Shown: one piece after another, positions 44,251 to 54,668 of the stretch
Layout of the letters: each line of letters opens with the position of its first letter
Position numbering within the stretch: position 1 is the stretch's first letter
NCBI GenBank assembly: GCA_949316235.1
Contig: OX438742.1
Location: 14,755,315-14,819,314, forward strand
Direction: 5' to 3'
Length of the DNA stretch: 64,000 bases
From: Oegoconia quadripuncta
Taxonomy: Eukaryota > Arthropoda > Insecta > Lepidoptera > Autostichidae
Program-made: the position numbers and the translations under genes
Notes under the pieces: model-generated
Databases searched by the model: none
What the model was told of the DNA's origin: nothing
Seen by the model: the letters and a program-made list of their open reading frames with translations, nothing else

Positions 44251-44553
44251 CCGTCGGACGTCGGTGGCTCAGCGGTTAAGACGGTCTCCCAATTTGGGAG
44301 GTCCGGGTTCGATTTCCAGGTAGGCCATGTACCAATGAGTTTTTAAATTTAATTTAATTACTTGTGTGCATTTATCCGACTGCTCTTAAACGGTGAAGGA
44401 AAACATCGTGAGGAAACCTGCATGCCTGAGAAATAAAAATTCAAAGGCATGTGAAGTCCCCAACCCGCATTGGGCTAGCCTGGTGGACTATGGTCCATAC
44501 TTCTCATATACGAGGGACGGCCTATATCCCTGCAGTGGGATGTTTATGGGATG
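44251..44553 (+). mobile_element. tRNA-derived SINE (family 1), clean target duplication
   Basis: A box TGGCTCAGCGG, B box GGTTCGATTTCC (one extra T), then GGCCATGTACCAATGAG, AAACGGTGAAGG, CATGCCTGAGAAATAAAAA and TGCAGTGGGATGTTTATGGG. Flanked by identical ATACCGAAATA at 44240-44250 and 44554-44564. Confidence 0.95.
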
Positions 44554-44805
44554 ATACCGAAATATATAGTTTTTATTTTTTGGGTGTAGAAATACCTTAC
44601 TGGATAGTCCTTTGACTTTTTAAACGTTAAAAAATAGGAGTGTGCAACAGCGACAACGAAGAGACTGAATTAATGTAATATTAAGTTCTATTGAGAACTC
44701 ATTTAAAAGGGTTTATTCCATCCAGTGGCGTCCTCATTAGATAAATTAAGATTTCTTTTGAAATCCCAAGTAATATTTCCCAACTATAATAATTATTAAT
44801 GATGT
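44554..44805. other. No recognisable gene; one hAT-like end
   Basis: CAGTGGCGTCCTC at 44723 resembles a hAT terminal repeat, but no partner end or duplication is visible. Confidence 0.3.
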
Positions 44806-44961
44806 ATGGTTGTTATCTCTTTGTGGCTAAACTGCTGAACGGATTTGGATGAAATTTGGTTGGTAGACAGATTAGGAGCAGATTTACCATATAGGCAATT
44901 TTTTTGCTAAACCGATTTTAATGAAATGTTCCAGGCGAACGAAATCATGGGTAACAGCTAG
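44806..44961 (+). mobile_element. Helitron-like 3' part
   Basis: CTGAACGGATTTGGATGAAAT, TTTGGTTGGTAGACAGATTAGG, and an end GGGTAACAGCTAG followed by T at 44962. The 5' TC start is missing. It belongs to the branch that includes 10698-10907. Confidence 0.6.
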
Positions 44962-45360
44962 TATCATAGAATAAATTTAAAAAATCACTCTGACCTGCAT
45001 TCGAGAAGCATAAAATTTAATTATAAACAATGCTAAATAGCTTTAATTATGTTTATTTTGAGAATTTAAAAATAAACATTTGAATTGATAAAAACGGCCA
45101 CTTTTTTTATAGTCGCGAATTCTGGAAAATAAAGGCCTCTCTTTTGAGTTTAACTTTTTTTCAATTTCAAGAGGAATTATTATTGTTGTGTTGGATCCAC
45201 TTTCAAAAACAGATTTATTTCTCCCCTTTGGCAACCGGTTTCGGAAAGATAATTAATATTCTTTTCAAGAATCTTAGTTTCCAAAGTGATTAAAACAAGC
45301 CAGGTGTTATTTATATCGATTATTTGAAGAAAGGCAAGACATTAAACTAAGTTCATTAAC
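44962..45360. other. No recognisable feature
   Basis: AT-rich spacer. Confidence 0.45.
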
Positions 45361-45553
45361 AGTGCAATACAATATAAATACACTAAATTACACAAAACAA
45401 AATACGTTTACACAAAGTGGTAAGAACGTAGAATTTGGCCACCTTATCACTAAAATCGATCTCTTCCAAACAACCTTTCGATATAAAGACAGTACCTACA
45501 TTTGAAATGGGCAGGTTTGTGCTGTATTAAATAGGGATGCAGATACAAACTAC
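45361..45553 (-). mobile_element. LINE 3' UTR fragment, reversed
   Basis: The reverse complement carries TCTGCATCCCTATTTAATAC, GCCCATTTCAAATGTAGG, TTGGAAGAGATCGATTTTAG and TGATAAGGTGGCCAAATTC, ending in a TATTG-type tail. It matches 41040-41223. Confidence 0.75.
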
Positions 45554-46778
45554 GTCAATAGATTTCACATATTTACTATTAACCTGCCTTATCAGATAAA
45601 TTCAACGCTGGGACTGTGAAGCACCTAAAAAATAACAGTTATAACTGACATGAATACTATTTTGATGGATTGAAGAAGTTGAATCAACGTTAGTGGAAGT
45701 GCAAAGAGATAAAATAAAATGAAAGTTCCTAGAAAAAATTCACAGATTTGCTTCCCCGCAACTCTTGCAACTCATTGGAAAGCCTTCGATAAATGTAAAA
45801 GATGAAAGCGTCGACTCTGGAGACCGCTATCTCCGCTGATATTAATTTTTCAAACCATAAGCTTCGACTTCACTTTTCTCTAGTTGTCATATCCGTTTAC
45901 AAATTTTATAAATTCTAAAACGACAAATAGTTAATACGGTACACAGTTATATCCTCCATCGGCCTGTTTGTCTTCATGTATTTCGAAAAGAGAAGACATG
46001 TCATTTGACAGCCCATTCCATTCTCTTATTTTCGACATTCGCGACGTTTCATCAATTCAATTATTTCCTAGAACATACCATTACCACTTACAATTGAAAA
46101 AAGATTTCAAATGTTATATTACACTTTAAAGCCCTGTCATTAATTTTTAAGTGGTTGACTCTTCAAACTGAGTCGATCCGCGCCGCGAACTCCTAAACTA
46201 GCGTAGCCTAAAACCAACTCTGCACTATTAAAGTCGTTTACAAGAGTGAAACACTAACGTAATGAAATTGACTCTATTCGGATGATTAGAATCGTCGTGC
46301 AATTTACTCAGTACTCAAGACATCTGAAATGAATACAAATACAAAGCAATTTTAATCTTTAATTACTCGCGCATGGTTCATTTTACTCCACCGCATATTA
46401 AAATTTGTGTCATTCTTCGAATTTTGCAACTATGTTCTCTATGCGCCCAGTAGCTTCCTAAAACGCTCATTATTTCATAATTCACTTGTATGCTTGTACC
46501 AGGGTTACTTTATTGTGTCTGGAGAGTGCATCTGGGGTTTAAACGGACCCCGCGCGAGCACTTCCGTGACTTCCGTTTTGGAGGTCCGATTTTTGTGGAG
46601 CCATTGTAAAAACAATTATGAAGCGAAGTATGGAATTTGAATCACTCGAATCTTCTATGTCACGCCCTCCATGAATTTCCAAAGCCAGATGTATCTTTCA
46701 TCCGAGATCTAAAGATATGAAAATAAAATCACGATGCGCTGAATTTGTAATGACCATTTGACTATGCTATGTGCAGAT
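45554..46778. other. No recognisable gene
   Basis: A 77-codon frame (46407-46640) ends with a less AT-rich stretch (IWGLNGPRASTSVTSVLEVR) that I do not recognise. Confidence 0.3.
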
Positions 46779-47067
46779 AAGAGTTTCGGTTGCTCAGTGG
46801 TTAAAATGCGGTCTTCCAATTTAGGAGGTCCAGGTTCAATTACCAGGCAGGCCATGTACCAATGAGTTTTTAAATTTAATTTATTTACTTTGTGCATTTA
46901 TCCGACTGCTCTTAAGCGGTGAAGGAAAACATCGTGAGGAAACCTGCATGCCTGAGAAATAAAAATTCAAAGGCATGTGAAGTCCCCAACCCTCAAGCTC
47001 ATACTCCCTCATATACGAGGGAAGGCCTATATCCCTGCAGTGGGATGTTTACGGGCTGATGATGATT
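46779..47067 (+). mobile_element. tRNA-derived SINE (family 1)
   Basis: TTGCTCAGTGGTTAAAATGC (A box), GGTTCAATTACC (damaged B box), GGCAGGCCATGTACCAATGA, AAGCGGTGAAGG and a (GAT) tail. Flanked by TGCAGAT at 46772-46778 and 47068-47074. About 35 bp of the AACCCGCATTGGGCC block is deleted. Confidence 0.85.
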
Positions 47068-47074
47068 TGCAGAT

Positions 47075-48937
47075 TGTCTACAAAAATATAGTTTCTAAAT
47101 TGTAATGTGTATCTAGGCATTTAGTTAACTTAGTAATCATTTTAAGTGCTATAGATACTAAGGTTTATGTTTTAGTTGATTTTACAGATTCAAAATAAAA
47201 AAACTCTATTTTGGTAGTACAAGTCGGTTCACTTTTATTTTGAAAATGGGGCCCGTAAGAATCCCACGCGAGCATATAATGTAAGTTTTTAGGCGCGAGC
47301 AATAAAGGGTTAAGAACTGCGTTCTTGTCTTTACCAGATATAATTTAAAATAGACAGCTCGAAATGTCATTCTTAGTTTACTTTCTTAGTTTAGTAATAA
47401 ACTTGATACTTTAAAGCCATAAGTTAAATATAATAATTTCGGTATCAAACAATTTAAGGTACGTAGCTGTTTATCATTTTATCTTACGAATTCGTACATT
47501 AAGAAGAGGCACAAAAAGGGGTTTTCAAATGATTCTGTGAGGAAATATTTCTATAATTACAATTCGGTAATTGTTTCGGTATGTGGTTACGCATTAATTT
47601 TGATGTGATGAATGTGTGGTGAAAAGGTGAACACATCCACAACAAACTTACGCACACACACAACAGGAGAAAAGGTAAATACATGTAAAAAAAAGGTCCA
47701 TTCTATCATCAGCTATTGCTGCGAGTGATGTCTCTGTATTTTAGGGTACTTAGTAGTAATCTGTAATTTAGTTTCATTTCCCCGTGTTTTACCGCGTGTT
47801 TTGTCATGTAAGTAATGTGTCTAACTTTAAAATTGGCTTAATAAGTATGTAATTTAATTTTAAGTAATATATAAGGATATTCTGTAAAGTTTGTTGAAAA
47901 TAAATAATAAATAAAAATAAAAAAAGGATTATTAAAAGCAAGTCAAGGGAGTCGAGATGGAGAATTTTCCTCTGTTAATCTAATCTAATATGTCTTGAAT
48001 AGGAAATGTTGGGTCGCATATTTTAGTGAAAAATCCTTGAAAGTGCAATAGAACGTATTTCAAAACGTTCCGCTAAAGAACGCAAAGTTGGATATAAGCA
48101 ATGTATAGGTTATATTATACACACACATTCATACATTACCTACTAATTTATTTATTACAATAGTTTATATCATTTGTATTTTTGCAATCGCGTTGTTTTT
48201 CTTGAGAACTAGGCAACTCATAGAATAGAGTGATTAAGTTTCACATCCCACAACATAAGTAGGTTATGTTTAAGCTCTACAAATTGTATAATCGTATAAT
48301 GCTTTTGAAGAATTACAGCAGTTTTTGGTTGCAAACAATATAGAACTATGACGCGTTTTATAGTAATATCCATAAACTCCATCAAAATTATTAAATAACA
48401 ATCAACCACTTAGGTTTGGTGAAAGAGTTCTGCCCAATTTTTGAGCGGACCCAGTTACATACAAACAAACATACGAAGTTAGTTAAATAAAAGCTTGTAC
48501 AGAGTTGTTTGAGGCGTTTCGGAAGTGAAGTGCCAAGATTCTAATTCTTGGAAAATTATACATAGTTCCTGTGGATATTCTGGGGAGTTGCGCTTCAATT
48601 ATTCTCTAAATATTATAATATAAATGTACCCAGGGATGACATACTCACACACATTTTTACTGCTCAATAACTGAGCAACGTACAGCAAACAGATACTCTA
48701 TTCCCTCTCTTCACTTGACTATTTGTGGAAGTAAAGTTGACAAAACGAACGTTTGCCGCAAACATTCCGACACTCCTCTCAAACACTCAATTACTCTTAC
48801 AAAGACTAGTACACTAAACTTTGCCCAATGTTATTGTTAAATTGTTTCAATTTTGTCTAAATAAATAAGATATCTACGTAGAAAGATAAGCACTTATAAT
48901 AATATGTACAAAAAATATACCGGGGGAAGCGTACTGA
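47075..48937. other. No recognisable gene
   Basis: AT-rich. GTTGAAAATAAATAATAAATAAA near 47893-47920 resembles a retroposon 3' end. Short frames show no motif. Confidence 0.4.
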
Positions 48938-49028
48938 CTCCAGTACGCTTCCACCTTCGGCCTCATCTTCACTTAACATCAGGTGTGATTGAGGGCAAGT
49001 GCTAATCCGTTGTGCATTATAAAAAAAC
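48938..49028 (+). mobile_element. LINE 3' tail, 5'-truncated
   Basis: CCAGTACGCTTCCACCTTCG, GCCTCATCTTCACTTAACATC, AGGTGTGATTGAGGGCAAG and GTTGTGCATTATAAAAAAA. This is the last ~90 bp of the family at 26236-26410. Confidence 0.75.
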
Positions 49029-49390
49029 AGCCATTTGTCAAAATAAAATAAAAATACAGTCAAGTGCGAGACGGACTCGTGCCGGTAGTGCTGTGTGAAG
49101 GTCTCACCTAATGTTTCTGACAATTAACAAACTTTTTAAAGTAACAATCTCAAATATATTTTAGTTACCAAAACGACGTAGTCACTGCAAAATTAAGTTG
49201 TTACTTCATAATTTAATGTATCTACCATTAGAAATGTTTAATTTTCGGATTTAGTTCCTTTATTTATCGTATGAAACCTTACTTTAGGACGAAGACGAAG
49301 GACAATCGAGTGACTGACGTACTCACAAAAGGTCAGGTGCGATCAACCACTAACACACGATCGTGTATGAAGCATTTGATGAGAGTGGAG
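49029..49390. other. No recognisable feature
   Basis: AT-rich spacer between a LINE tail and a SINE. Confidence 0.45.
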
Positions 49391-49621
49391 AAATAAATAA
49401 ATAAATATTTCGGACACTTATACCAATTATCTAGTCCCAAACTAAGCAAAGTACTATGGATACTAGATAACGGTTAACATACAAAAATGTTAATATAAAC
49501 ATCCATGACTCGGGAATAAATGTTCGTATTCGTCACACAAAAATTTACCCCTCGCGGGATTCGAACCCGCAAAGGTTGGTTTAGCTGACCGGGTCACTAT
49601 CCACTACATCAATCGGTCGTC
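49391..49621 (-). mobile_element. tRNA-derived SINE (family 2, TAAAT subfamily)
   Basis: Reversed copy: GCGGGATTCGAACCCGC (B box), CACTACATCAATCGGTCG (A-box side), CATGACTCGGGAATAAATG, and an AAATAAATAAATA tail at 49391-49405. It is a good match to 5271-5500. Confidence 0.9.
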
Positions 49622-50214
49622 TCGCTCCTTGCGCGATCTCGTTGCTTGTATCTCGAACCAAAGAATTATATGAATAGCCTACTTTAATATTATTAACCGG
49701 ACAATAATGGATGATTTAAATAACAAGGCGGTGGGGAAGATTATGTCCTCAATTTGGGGCACATTAAATTGTATAAAATCCTATATAATAGACCAAATAA
49801 AGAACAGGATAAGTGTGAATCTGACTCGGACCGAGGGTTCAGTACTTAGAGGCTGTCTGAGGTCGGATACAAATTTAGGTTTGGCATTTGACATACGAGT
49901 TGCAAATTTTTAATTCTAAAATTATAATATAATATAATTGATACAACAAAAGTTGTATTTATTCTTTGACATTTAATTTTTTTTGAATAGCATTTATATT
50001 CCAATTCTTATAAAATTATCACATATATATAAAGTAATAAATAACATTGAACTAAATAACCTTAATTTTTTTATGCACAACGGGTCGGTACTTGACCTCA
50101 ATCTACATATATACTACTACAAATTTTATATAACAAGAGTAACGAAAAACTTAACTTGGAAAACTAACCTAAAGAGCCTGTCACCTCATCACTTAGTTTA
50201 GAAGATGGCACAGC
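49622..50214. other. No recognisable gene
   Basis: A 68-codon frame (49707-49913) has no motif; the rest is AT-rich. Confidence 0.4.
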
Positions 50215-50352
50215 TTCGACCCGTGTGAGAGAGTGCCCAAGATGCTGGTATTATCTCGCTGGATGTCCAAGAAGCAAAAGTAGTATGTCAGGATCGTGGC
50301 AAGTGGAAATCAGTAGTCTCTGCCCAACGGGAGACAGGCGTGAGCATGTATG
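50215..50352 (+). pseudogene. LINE reverse-transcriptase C-terminal remnant
   Basis: Frame reads ESAQDAGIISLDVQEAKVVC then QDRGKWKSVVSAQRE. Many LINE ORFs end with a block of the form (V/A)..D.....L...EA...A.DR..WR..V. It begins after a stop and has no upstream RT domain. Confidence 0.45.
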
Positions 50353-50426
50353 TAAACTTTACTTTATCTCTTTCAATGTTCTAGGTCAACGGGCACTACA
50401 CTATAGGTTGTGAACACAAGTTGGTT

Positions 50427-50702
50427 TGTATAGCAGCACACTGTAATATTGTAATGATACGGATGTACTTATTGTATAGCAGCACACTGTAACATTGTAA
50501 TGATACGGATGTACTTATTGTATAGCAGCACACTGTAACATTGTAATGATACGGATGTACTTATTGCATAGCAGCACACTGTAACATTGTAATGATACTG
50601 ATGTACTTATTGTATAGCAGCACACTGTAACATTGTAATGATACGGATGTACTTATCGTATATCAGCACACTGTAACATTGTAATGATACGGATGTACTT
50701 AT
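50427..50702 (+). repeat. Six-copy 46-bp minisatellite
   Basis: Unit starts TGTATAGCAGCACACTGTAA and ends ATACGGATGTACTTAT, with copies at 50427, 50473, 50519, 50565, 50611 and 50657. Differences are single bases (ATATT/ACATT, GTATAG/GCATAG, ACGG/ACTG, ATTG/ATCG, TAGC/TATC). A partial TGTAAAC follows. No coding role is evident. Confidence 0.98.
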
Positions 50703-50922
50703 TGTAAACTTCATAAATTGTAAGCTCTGTGAAATACTGTGTTACTTACTTTGTGGATAGTGTCGTGGACGGTGTATATACTTAATACTTACAGAAACTG
50801 TTAATGATGACTATACATAAAATACCAATATCTTTTGTATAATTGAGCATTGTAAATTTTCTGCCGCCACGTTCTGTTATTATTCTGTAAATTACTGAAT
50901 AAACAATTTATTTATTTATTTG
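50703..50922 (+). mobile_element. Probable retroposon 3' end with (TTTA)n tail
   Basis: TTGTAAATTTTCTGCCGCC and CTGTAAATTACTGAATAAACAA followed by TTTATTTATTTATTTG. An AATAAA signal and simple tail suggest a LINE 3' UTR, perhaps of the remnant at 50215. Confidence 0.45.
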
Positions 50923-51099
50923 TATATACTATGTACGGCGTGTGTGCGGATTACGTGTTTTTATGAACTTGGCCTTATTACTGCCGTGCGCTTAGATGGT
51001 CAGATTTTGGCCAACCTACGTTTAAAATATTATAACTATGTAATGCAGAATAATTACATAATTAGTAGTAAGTAGTACTTACATACAAACATTAGTGTT
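50923..51099. other. No recognisable feature
   Basis: AT-rich spacer. Confidence 0.4.
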
Positions 51100-51312
51100 C
51101 GGATGTTCCAAGCATTACAAATTTCATACTTGAAACAACATCCAAGGTTCAACTTACGAAATATACAGAAATGCACACGTGACAGGTGGTGAGCCAATCG
51201 CCGTTAAAACGTGCAAATCTGTGGGTAGATATTTTTGGTGTGAAGTCCCTTATTCCCCTTTCACGACACCCACGGGAAGAGATGGGTTTGTTATATCCTT
51301 TTCGTACCGAAC
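51100..51312 (+). repeat. Dispersed lepidopteran repeat, copy B
   Basis: Aligns with 28740-28960: GTTCCAAGCATTA, TACTTGAAACAACATCCA, ATACAGAAATGCACACGTGACAG, GAGCCAATCGCCGTTAAAACG and CACGACACCCACGGGAAGAG. It lacks the open frame of copy A. Confidence 0.6.
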
Positions 51313-51942
51313 ACTAAATAAGTGCAATTTGGAGTATCTAAGTACCTAAACAATCTACTACCTACCTTACCTACATAAAGTTTTCGATATAAAATCTTCT
51401 GAACAATTGATAAATACGCAAGCGTCCATTAAATAAAACAATTAAAATTCATTTGCTGGCTGGAGGCAACTATGACAGTGGACATGACATGTGTCAAATA
51501 ATAAGTCATATAAATTTATATTTTCGACAATTTTGTATAAATAAAATATATTTATTTAATGAAATTATACCCTTTCGGAATAAAGATTATACAAAAAAAT
51601 TGTTTAAAAAAAGTCACAAATTAAAAACTATTCCCAAGGCAATCCAAGTAGTTGGTTTAGTACAAGCATTTTCCATTGGCAAGAATTTCAATTTAATAAA
51701 ATAATCATTAAAATTTCAGACATCATACCAAACTTTGAAGTCACAAGCATCCATTGGCCATGACTTATGTTACATTAGAATGAAGACCATATAAACTCCA
51801 TACACAAAGCACGTGTAAGTTAAGTCCCATTCCAAAAGGTGAGGAATCGTAGTAATCGCGGTTTTCTATTAAAAGAGGACGTCAAAGACTTCCTTAAGAT
51901 GCAATTATACGCTCATGTTTAGAAGTAATCGTTCCAGTATAA
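51313..51942. other. No recognisable feature
   Basis: AT-rich; an 83-codon Lys/Ile-rich frame (51453-51704) has no motif. Confidence 0.4.
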
Positions 51943-52178
51943 TCTAACTAATAATAGAAAGTTTGGATGTTTGTTTGTTTGATTATTTGTTTGTTAGTTG
52001 CTCAATCATGGCGAAACGGATGAAAGGATTTGGGTGAAATTTTTGTATATAGGTAGAACAAACCCTGAATTGGAATAAAATATGTTTTATCCCGATAAAG
52101 TGAGTAGTTCCCGCTGGATAAGCAAAACTTCCCCGATAAAGTTATTCCACGCAGGCGAAACCGCGGGCGGAAAGCTAG
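51943..52178 (+). mobile_element. Helitron-like element, complete (236 bp)
   Basis: Starts TCTAACTAATAATAGAAAG after A (51942) and ends GAAACCGCGGGCGGAAAGCTAG before T (52179). A short CCGC/GCGG hairpin precedes CTAG. It contains GTTTGTTTG, GGCGAAACGGATGAAAGG and CCCGATAAAGTGAGTAG. The TC/CTAG ends and A-T insertion fit a non-autonomous Helitron. No coding. Confidence 0.75.
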
Positions 52179-52610
52179 TACTTGATATTTGTCTTATTTG
52201 GAAAGCTATCCTAAAATTGTAATTTTAATCAGATAATTTCCAATTAGAGTAACGGGGTCCTAATACAGTAGCGAGGAAAACAAATACGTAAATATCGAAT
52301 GTTTAGCTTTTTGATTTATTTACAAACACGAAATTGGCCTGGCACTCCGAAACGGAAGAGCAAGGGAGAAATTGTAGACACAATGACATTCCTTTGTTAC
52401 ATTGAGATAATGAATATTAAAAAGAAGTTTAATAAGTGCTCTCGAGACTAGAATTCTACGAGCATCTATTTTCTTCAATTTAATAAATCGAGTCTAGTCT
52501 GTGAGGGTGCCACATAGTTCTCGGAATAATTTTCATTATGTTATCGTGTCACACTTTTCCGTATTTTTGACCAACTCCCAAAAAGGAAGACAGGATGTGA
52601 GGTAGGAGAA
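52179..52610. other. No recognisable feature
   Basis: AT-rich; nothing beyond short frames. Confidence 0.4.
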
Positions 52611-52926
52611 GCACTCGTGGCGCAGTCGCATTCGTTATTCGTTTTCGATTAACGAAGTTTAGCAATGTCTGGCGCGGTCAGTCCTTGGATGGGTAGACCA
52701 CTAGTGGTCTTTTAACACGAGCGTTGCCGTGGTTCGGATGGCACGTTAAATAATCGGTTCCGGTTGTTCGGTGGCCTACAGGGGCGTCTTACGAACACTA
52801 ATAGTCAGGTGGCCACTAATCTGACAAAAATCCACCACTGGGCGTGCGTGGCTCTTACTATCTCCCAGCTATGCCCCAACAGTGAGGACGCGTAAGGGGT
52901 TGATGGACATTATGTTATAATGATGC
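52611..52926 (+). mobile_element. 5S rRNA-derived SINE
   Basis: Head GCACTCGTGGCGCAGTCGC, then CGAAGTTTAGCAATGTCTGG (like the 5S box A/intermediate element) and GGTCAGTCCTTGGATGGGTA (52677-52696, like the 5S C box TTGGATGGGTGACC, with one A inserted before GACC). The body continues with CGTTGCCGTGGTTCGG, GCACGTTAAATAATCGGTTCC and CCCCAACAGTGAGGACG, ending ATAATGATGC. The reversed copy is at 13512-13775. Confidence 0.75.
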
Positions 52927-54467
52927 TAATACAAATTGTCAAACTTTCCGCGTTTTTACCACCAATGTAATCTTCTACTCCTTCAATTTTAAAATGTTTA
53001 ATAGGTACCTACCGTCAGTCAGCCTACCCAGAGTGCCCATCGAAGTAAGAACAACAACAAAGCTGCAGATTAAATGATCCAACAACAACAACGCACACCA
53101 TAGGAGCGCTTGTCCATTAGCAAAAGCGCAGGCTTTAACTAAACATACTGACTAACGCAATAGCTATTCTATAAGCTAGCTAATGCTAATACATTACAGT
53201 CAGTAATAATAACATGAAAACGCAATATAATACATTTACCTTGGGCGGTATTGATCTTCCACAGAAATCGACTACGCCTGTTGGTGAAAGCTTTTAAGCG
53301 TCCAATAATAGTATATTTAGCTGCATGGATTGGAGGACCACTCACCATTAACTTAATTGGATTCCCCTTCGATCTGGTACCGGTGCGCGGTGGCGCAAGT
53401 CATTTGTTCCTAAATGTTCTTTGTTTCGCGTACATCGACTGTTTCATTATTTGTATTCAATTATGTTGCCATATACTGTAAGTACCACGAATCTAAAAAA
53501 GATTTTATTATGCCAGCCCAAAATGGAGCACGCGTCATGCTTATTTCTCGAATCCTATGGTGCCATTTTACGGGAAGGAGGGTAGAGGGAAGCGGGAGAA
53601 GGGTTTACATTTAGACTTCTTCACACATCTCTCGAGTTCACAGGTTAGAATTTTTAGAAGCATTTGCAAGTCATAACCTAAACAACGTAGTTATACCTAT
53701 AATATTGAGTTTGTTGTGTTTTATTCGTAAATAAAAAATTAAAAAATTTCATGGTTTTCATTCATACAACTTTTTGCGTACATGCGCCTATGGGAAAACT
53801 ACGACAAACAAATAAAGCATGACAACCAATTTTACATTTTTTTATGGACCCAAAACTACAAATTAGAAATACTAAGACTGACGTATCCATTTAATATTGT
53901 AATTGTTAAAATCAAGCGTTTCATTAGTTACAAAAAATGTGGTTCCATAACCCTACAAATGTTGGGCTGTGCAATTACTTCTGCGTAATTTCACAATTTT
54001 CCATTTGCAGTACTTTATTTTGCAAAGAATATAATAGGTATAAGTAAAATAATGCGAGAATACCTAACTAAATAGTTACTGGTGGAAAAGTGAAAATGTG
54101 TGTGATACAAAATTGTCTCTTAGGCGGCACTCATGAAATGATTTGATTACTACTCCATGTCATCTCCAAAATTTTTTTTATTTGTTCGTGGTTCGTTCTA
54201 ATGTATATACTCGTGCAATGTGGTACTATTTGTCTTAATTTAATATTGCCCCAATGATATTATGCAGTTAGGATAACTAAGTATGTAAATTAAATCATAT
54301 TTAACCCACCAAACTGAAGGTGTTAGCTACGTACATAACTGCTCACAAATTACAAAGTAGGCACATGGTTTAAGTCAAATTTTATTTGATCAAATACAAA
54401 ATCCGAAAGCATATTATGGAATTAACATACTTTGTCAAGAAGTTTGTAAGTTCAACAACGTGCCTTC
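52927..54467. other. No recognisable gene
   Basis: A 76-codon frame at 53251-53481 has a segment RPIIVYLAAWIGGPLTINL that could span a membrane. I do not recognise it and see no start or splice context that supports a gene. Otherwise AT-rich. Confidence 0.3.
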
Positions 54468-54668
54468 TTAGCCAAAATCGCTTTTAGCCATTAGCAGTTT
54501 GTTATTCCACGCACGGGCTCTCTCTCGATAATCTGTTATTTTATTTGACACCGGCGACGTGACAAGTCGGTGGGGTGCAACATTTTCCCTCCAATGTTCC
54601 TTACACTGTCGGATAATGCGCCAAAAGATAAACGTTATTATTATACTTTGCAAAAATTTAATGGGCAC
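54468..54668 (-). other. 66-codon frame, unassigned
   Basis: Mixed-composition frame (IIRQCKEHWRENVAPHRLVT, then DYRERARAWNN) in a locally GC-richer patch. It could be decayed repeat coding. No second copy in the window. Confidence 0.2.

Noticed and set aside
44723..44735. CAGTGGCGTCCTC as another hAT MITE
   Set aside because: Only one terminus-like string; no partner or duplication.
50427..50702. TAGCAGCACACTGTAA units as microRNA-like (seed resembles vertebrate miR-15/16/497)
   Set aside because: It is a tandem DNA repeat with no hairpin precursor around each unit; the seed match is coincidental.
50427..50702. The regular 46-bp array as a CRISPR
   Set aside because: There are no variable spacers; units are directly adjacent, and the genome is eukaryotic.
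52677..52699. A genuine 5S rRNA gene
   Set aside because: Only internal-promoter-like blocks match; the rest is SINE body shared with a second copy at 13512-13775.
53251..53481. Membrane-protein-like ORF (RPIIVYLAAWIGGPLT)
   Set aside because: Short, no start or splice support, no recognised family; hydrophobic frames are common by chance here.
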